Below are positions 5,037-7,733 of a stretch of 7,733 nt of DNA, in pieces. The notes below the pieces were generated by a model that saw only the letters and a program-made list of their open reading frames with translations, was not told where the DNA came from and ran no database searches. The position numbers were made by a program, and so were the translations under genes. The stretch's first letter is position 1, and each line of letters starts with the position of its first letter. This DNA is from Oscillospiraceae bacterium (GTDB lineage: Bacteria > Bacillota > Clostridia > Oscillospirales > Oscillospiraceae). Where the stretch lies: contig JAISTA010000170.1 in assembly GCA_031272845.1 (NCBI GenBank), positions 1-7,733 of the forward strand. The letters are read 5' to 3'.

Positions 5037-6530
5037 CTACTCCCCGGCCATAGCCATCGCCAGCACCGCTTCCTCTGTCGCTTCCGTGCGCAAAACCTCG
5101 CCTGTTATGCGGCCGTCCTTCATAACGATGATCCTGTCGGCGACGTTTATGACCTCCGTCAGCTCGCTGGAGACGAATATGACAGCCAGTCCTGCCTTGG
5201 CATAATCGCAGACCATCTGGTAGACCTCAGCCTTTGTGCCGACGTCAATTCCCTTTGTCGGCTCGTCGAGGATGAGCAGCTTTGCCGGGAAAAGGTCGTT
5301 CGTCCAGCGCCCGAGAATGACCTTTTGCTGGTTGCCGCCGGAAAGCTCAAACACAATCTTGTCCGCCGTGGGCGTGCGGATCGTGTATTTATCAATCGCC
5401 GCGTCGGCAAGATCCGCCTCCGCCTTTTTGTTGAGAAACAGCAGCTTTCTGAGCTTTGCCAAAACAGGCATTGTGATGTTGTCCCTAATTGAGCGGAACA
5501 GAACAAGACCCTGCTCCTTGCGGTCCTCAGGGCAAAGGGCGATTCCCGCGTCTATCGCGTCCTTCGGGCTCCTGAAGTGAACCTCTTGTCCGTCAAAGCT
5601 CACTGTGCCGCCCGTAATCCTGTCGGCTCCGAAAATCGCGCGCATAACCTCCGTGCGCCCAGCGCCGACAAGGCCCGCAAAGCCGAGAACCTCGCCTTTT
5701 TTAAGCGAAAAGCTTATGTCGTGAACAAACTCCGTCTCAAGACCGCTGACCTCTAAAAGCGTCTCGCCGTATTGCGTATTCCGGCTTAGGTTCGCGTACG
5801 TGTCGCCTATGTCGCGGCCGACCATTGCGTGGATAAGCTCGTCCTCCGTGGTTTCACGGCACACGAGTGTTTTGACCAACTGACCGTCCTTTAATACGAC
5901 AATGTCGTCCGCCAGCTCAAAGATTTCTCCCAGACGGTGCGAGATGTAGATGATGACCTTGCCCTCTGCCTTAAGCTCGTTTATCAGGCGGAACAGAATG
6001 CTGATTTCGGCCTCCGCAAGGCTCGCCGTCGGCTCGTCAAACGCGATAATCGCCGAATTGCGCCGATAGGCCTTCATGATCTCAACCATCTGCTGGTATG
6101 CGACGGAAAGTCTGCCGACAGGCTGATCCGGGTCTATGCTCAGTCCGAATTTTTTGATAATCTCGTCTGCCGCAAGCCGCAGATCCTTGTAGTTAACAAG
6201 GCCGGAGGAGCCCGGCAGGTCGCCCGCAAAGATGTTTTCCGCAACGGACAGACCCGGTATGAGCTGACGCTCCTGATAAATAACCGAAATGCCGGCCTTT
6301 ATCGCCTCAAGCGGTGAGTTAAAGCTCTGCTGCGCGTCGTCAATGTAAACCGAGCCCTCATCCGGCTTAATGTCGCCGGAAAGCACCTTTAGCAGCGTGC
6401 TTTTTCCCGCTCCGTTTTCACCGAGAAGAGCCAGCACCTTGCCGCTTTCAGCCTTAAACGACACTCCCGAAAGGGCGCGAACGCCGGGGAACATCTTTCC
6501 TACGTCACGAAACTCAAGAGAATTCGCCAT
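5037..6530 (-). CDS. Sugar-type ABC importer, tandem ATP-binding protein (RbsA/MglA family)
   Basis: 497 residues, the usual length for this fused two-domain ATPase, which powers uptake of monosaccharides or related small molecules from the cytoplasmic face. Domain 1 has Walker A GENGAGKS (38-45), signature LSVAYQQMVE (141-150), Walker B IIAFDEP (161-167) and switch histidine H198. Domain 2 has GLVGAGRT (286-293), with Arg in place of the Walker A Lys, signature LSGGNQQ (396-402) and LLILDEP (418-424), and has VSSEL (453-457) where a switch His would be. This degenerate second site is normal for the family, so hydrolysis is expected mainly at the first. The start is firm: ATG overlaps the permease stop as TAATG, with AAGGAGG 9 nt upstream (6540-6546). 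It is the last gene of the operon, with a terminator downstream. The substrate cannot be assigned; ribose, galactose, xylose and nucleoside-type systems share this architecture. Confidence 0.97.
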   Translation of the reverse strand: MANSLEFRDVGKMFPGVRALSGVSFKAESGKVLALLGENGAGKSTLLKVLSGDIKPDEGSVYIDDAQQSFNSPLEAIKAGISVIYQERQLIPGLSVAENIFAGDLPGSSGLVNYKDLRLAADEIIKKFGLSIDPDQPVGRLSVAYQQMVEIMKAYRRNSAIIAFDEPTASLAEAEISILFRLINELKAEGKVIIYISHRLGEIFELADDIVVLKDGQLVKTLVCRETTEDELIHAMVGRDIGDTYANLSRNTQYGETLLEVSGLETEFVHDISFSLKKGEVLGFAGLVGAGRTEVMRAIFGADRITGGTVSFDGQEVHFRSPKDAIDAGIALCPEDRKEQGLVLFRSIRDNITMPVLAKLRKLLFLNKKAEADLADAAIDKYTIRTPTADKIVFELSGGNQQKVILGRWTNDLFPAKLLILDEPTKGIDVGTKAEVYQMVCDYAKAGLAVIFVSSELTEVINVADRIIVMKDGRITGEVLRTEATEEAVLAMAMAGE

Positions 6531-7597
6531 TATTTGTTCCCTCCTTCTTCTGCGGCGGCCTTTTCGGCTCGTCCGAGGCGCACTGTGCGGCGCAGACCCG
6601 CCGCCTTGCGCTGCATCGCTAAAAAGTCAACCGATAAGGCGACAATCAGCAAAAGTCCGGAGGCGACCTGCTGCCAATAGGACGGCACGCCGATAATCGT
6701 AACGCCGTTTTGGAACGCGTTGAGGATAAGCAGGCCGATAAACGCGCCCGCCATTCCGCCCGAGCCGCCGCCGAAGCTGATTCCGCCGAGGATAGCGGCG
6801 GTCATTCCGGCGAACTGGTTACCGGCGATTCCCGCGTATGAGCCCGACTTCATCTTTGCCGAATAGAATATACCCGCCACGCCGCCGAGAACCGCGCTGT
6901 TGATAAACAGAATGTTTGAAATGCGCTTCGGGTTGATTCCCGCAAGATAGCTCGCGGTCGGGTTCCCGCCGACGAGGTAAATGTTTCTGCCGAACTTTGT
7001 CTGGCTTACAATAATGCCGTACACGATGAAAAACGCAAGCGCGATCAGCACAATTATGGGAACGTAGCCGCCGAGAATGGATTTTGTCCCGATGTAGTTG
7101 AACGCCTCGTTTTCAATTCGGATGTTTTTCAAAACGCCGTCCTTGCCCGCCGCTATAACATACGTCAGTCCCGTGCAGACAAGCGCCGTTGCCATTGTTG
7201 TGATAAAGCCCTGGCAGTTCAGCTTGTTAATGAGAACCGCGTTGAAGTATCCGATTGCTCCGGCGATAATCAAAGAGATGATCAGCGCGATAATCAGCGG
7301 AATGCCCCAATTTGTGTAAAAGTGTGCAAAGAGCAGCGCCGAGAGCGTTCCGATTCCGCCGGCTGACAGGTCAACTTGTCCGGAAATCAGCAGACATCCG
7401 GCTCCGATTGTCAGAACCGAGACGACTGACATTCCCGCGACAACCTGCTTGAGGTTATTCGGGTCAAGAAAGCTGCTCTTCATTTGCGTTAAGCCGCCCG
7501 AGAGTATCTGAAACACGATAACCATCGCCGCAAGCAGCAGCAGCAGCGTGAAAAGCTTTGAACCGAAAAACTTTTTTGCTTTACTTTCTGTTTTCAT
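6530..7597 (-). CDS. Sugar-type ABC importer permease (RbsC family), complete
   Basis: 355 residues, many hydrophobic helices and a charged N-terminus. Family features are GAGCLLISGQVDLSAGG (65-81), matching the GGIDLSVGS-type motif of RbsC permeases, and the cytoplasmic ATPase-contact loop TKFGRNIYLVGGNPTASYLAGI (split: 200-209 and 210-221). Glycine-rich GGISFGGGSGGMAGA (271-285) and VPSYWQQVASG (304-314) are also typical. It forms half of the translocation channel, with the partner permease encoded just upstream. Start ATG at 7595-7597 has a strong AAGGAGG 8 nt upstream (7606-7612). The last codons, encoding EEGGNK, contain the Shine-Dalgarno site of the ATPase gene, and the stop overlaps the ATPase start by one base, implying translational coupling. 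Confidence 0.96.
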   Translation of the reverse strand: MKTESKAKKFFGSKLFTLLLLLAAMVIVFQILSGGLTQMKSSFLDPNNLKQVVAGMSVVSVLTIGAGCLLISGQVDLSAGGIGTLSALLFAHFYTNWGIPLIIALIISLIIAGAIGYFNAVLINKLNCQGFITTMATALVCTGLTYVIAAGKDGVLKNIRIENEAFNYIGTKSILGGYVPIIVLIALAFFIVYGIIVSQTKFGRNIYLVGGNPTASYLAGINPKRISNILFINSAVLGGVAGIFYSAKMKSGSYAGIAGNQFAGMTAAILGGISFGGGSGGMAGAFIGLLILNAFQNGVTIIGVPSYWQQVASGLLLIVALSVDFLAMQRKAAGLRRTVRLGRAEKAAAEEGGNK

Positions 7598-7605
7598 AAT
7601 CTTCT

Positions 7606-7612
7606 CCTCCTT
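7606..7612 (-). promoter_or_regulatory. Shine-Dalgarno site fused to the upstream stop codon
   Basis: The minus strand reads TAAGGAGG: the stop of the upstream permease (TAA, 7611-7613) shares two A with the AAGGAGG of the next gene. Ribosomes ending the first gene stop right on the next ribosome binding site, which favours coupled translation. Confidence 0.85.
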
Positions 7613-7733
7613 ACGCAGCCTGAGCCGCTTCGGCTTTCAGTGTTTTAAGCCGCGAGCGTTCACCAAAGTAGTCTACAACGAGAGCTATGAGCAAGATTCC
7701 GCCCTGCGCGACAGTCTGCCAGTATGCCGGAAG
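7611..7733 (-). CDS. Second RbsC-like ABC importer permease, C-terminal 40 residues only
   Basis: The frame is open from the window edge to the TAA at 7611-7613 and gives 40 residues, beginning LPAYWQTVAQGGILLIALVV and ending in a charged tail (DYFGERSRLKTLKAE...). This matches the C-terminus of the neighbouring complete permease (VPSYWQQVASGLLLIVALSV then a basic tail), so the two are paralogues. In this transporter class two different permeases often form the channel as a heterodimer, which fits a single tandem ATPase downstream. The start and most of the protein lie outside the window. The spacing of 13 nt to the next ATG, with the stop merged into the next Shine-Dalgarno site, supports co-transcription. 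Confidence 0.88.
   Translation of the reverse strand, partial: LPAYWQTVAQGGILLIALVVDYFGERSRLKTLKAEAAQAA

Noticed and set aside
4908..5492. + strand open frame of 194 codons across the terminator into the ATPase gene
   Set aside because: It runs through a strong hairpin and antisense to a well-conserved ATPase; a shadow frame.

Overview
The window looks like chromosomal DNA from an anaerobic Gram-positive bacterium, probably class Clostridia (inference). The pointers are a K+-dependent, Na+-type membrane pyrophosphatase, a cobalamin-type radical SAM enzyme, strong AGGAGG Shine-Dalgarno sites, a canonical vegetative promoter and many strong intrinsic terminators. Base composition is moderately GC-rich by eye (not computed). 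I see no transposase, phage gene, CRISPR array, tRNA or rRNA.

Layout. Bases 1-1473 (+ strand) hold the 3' two-thirds of a membrane-bound ion-pumping pyrophosphatase, hppA, followed by a strong terminator at 1501-1536. A short intergenic stretch then holds a perfect 20-bp inverted repeat and a bidirectional terminator at 1659-1696. This terminator separates hppA from a convergent two-gene operon on the minus strand (4794 down to 1676): a B12-binding-type radical SAM protein, followed 14 nt later by a polytopic membrane protein resembling GT-C glycosyltransferases. This operon has its own near-consensus promoter with a 17-bp dyad over the -35 box. Bases 5009-7733 (minus strand) hold the end of a sugar-type ABC importer operon, in transcription order: the tail of one RbsC-like permease, a complete RbsC-like permease, and a complete RbsA/MglA-like tandem ATPase. 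The operon ends at a 17-bp-stem terminator.

How the genes work together. The pyrophosphatase would use PPi hydrolysis to pump Na+ (possibly also H+). The ABC genes form a tightly coupled unit: a stop codon merges into a Shine-Dalgarno site, and a TAATG overlap joins permease and ATPase. They would need a substrate-binding protein encoded outside the window. The radical SAM/membrane-protein pair is the least understood part and plausibly modifies a lipid or cell-surface glycan, but the substrate cannot be read from sequence.

Most of the window is ordinary core and transport content. Points worth a second look are the radical SAM/GT-C-like pair and its promoter architecture, and a short motif shared by the two intergenic regions, each time next to a terminator. 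I found no clear sign of a wholly new system.
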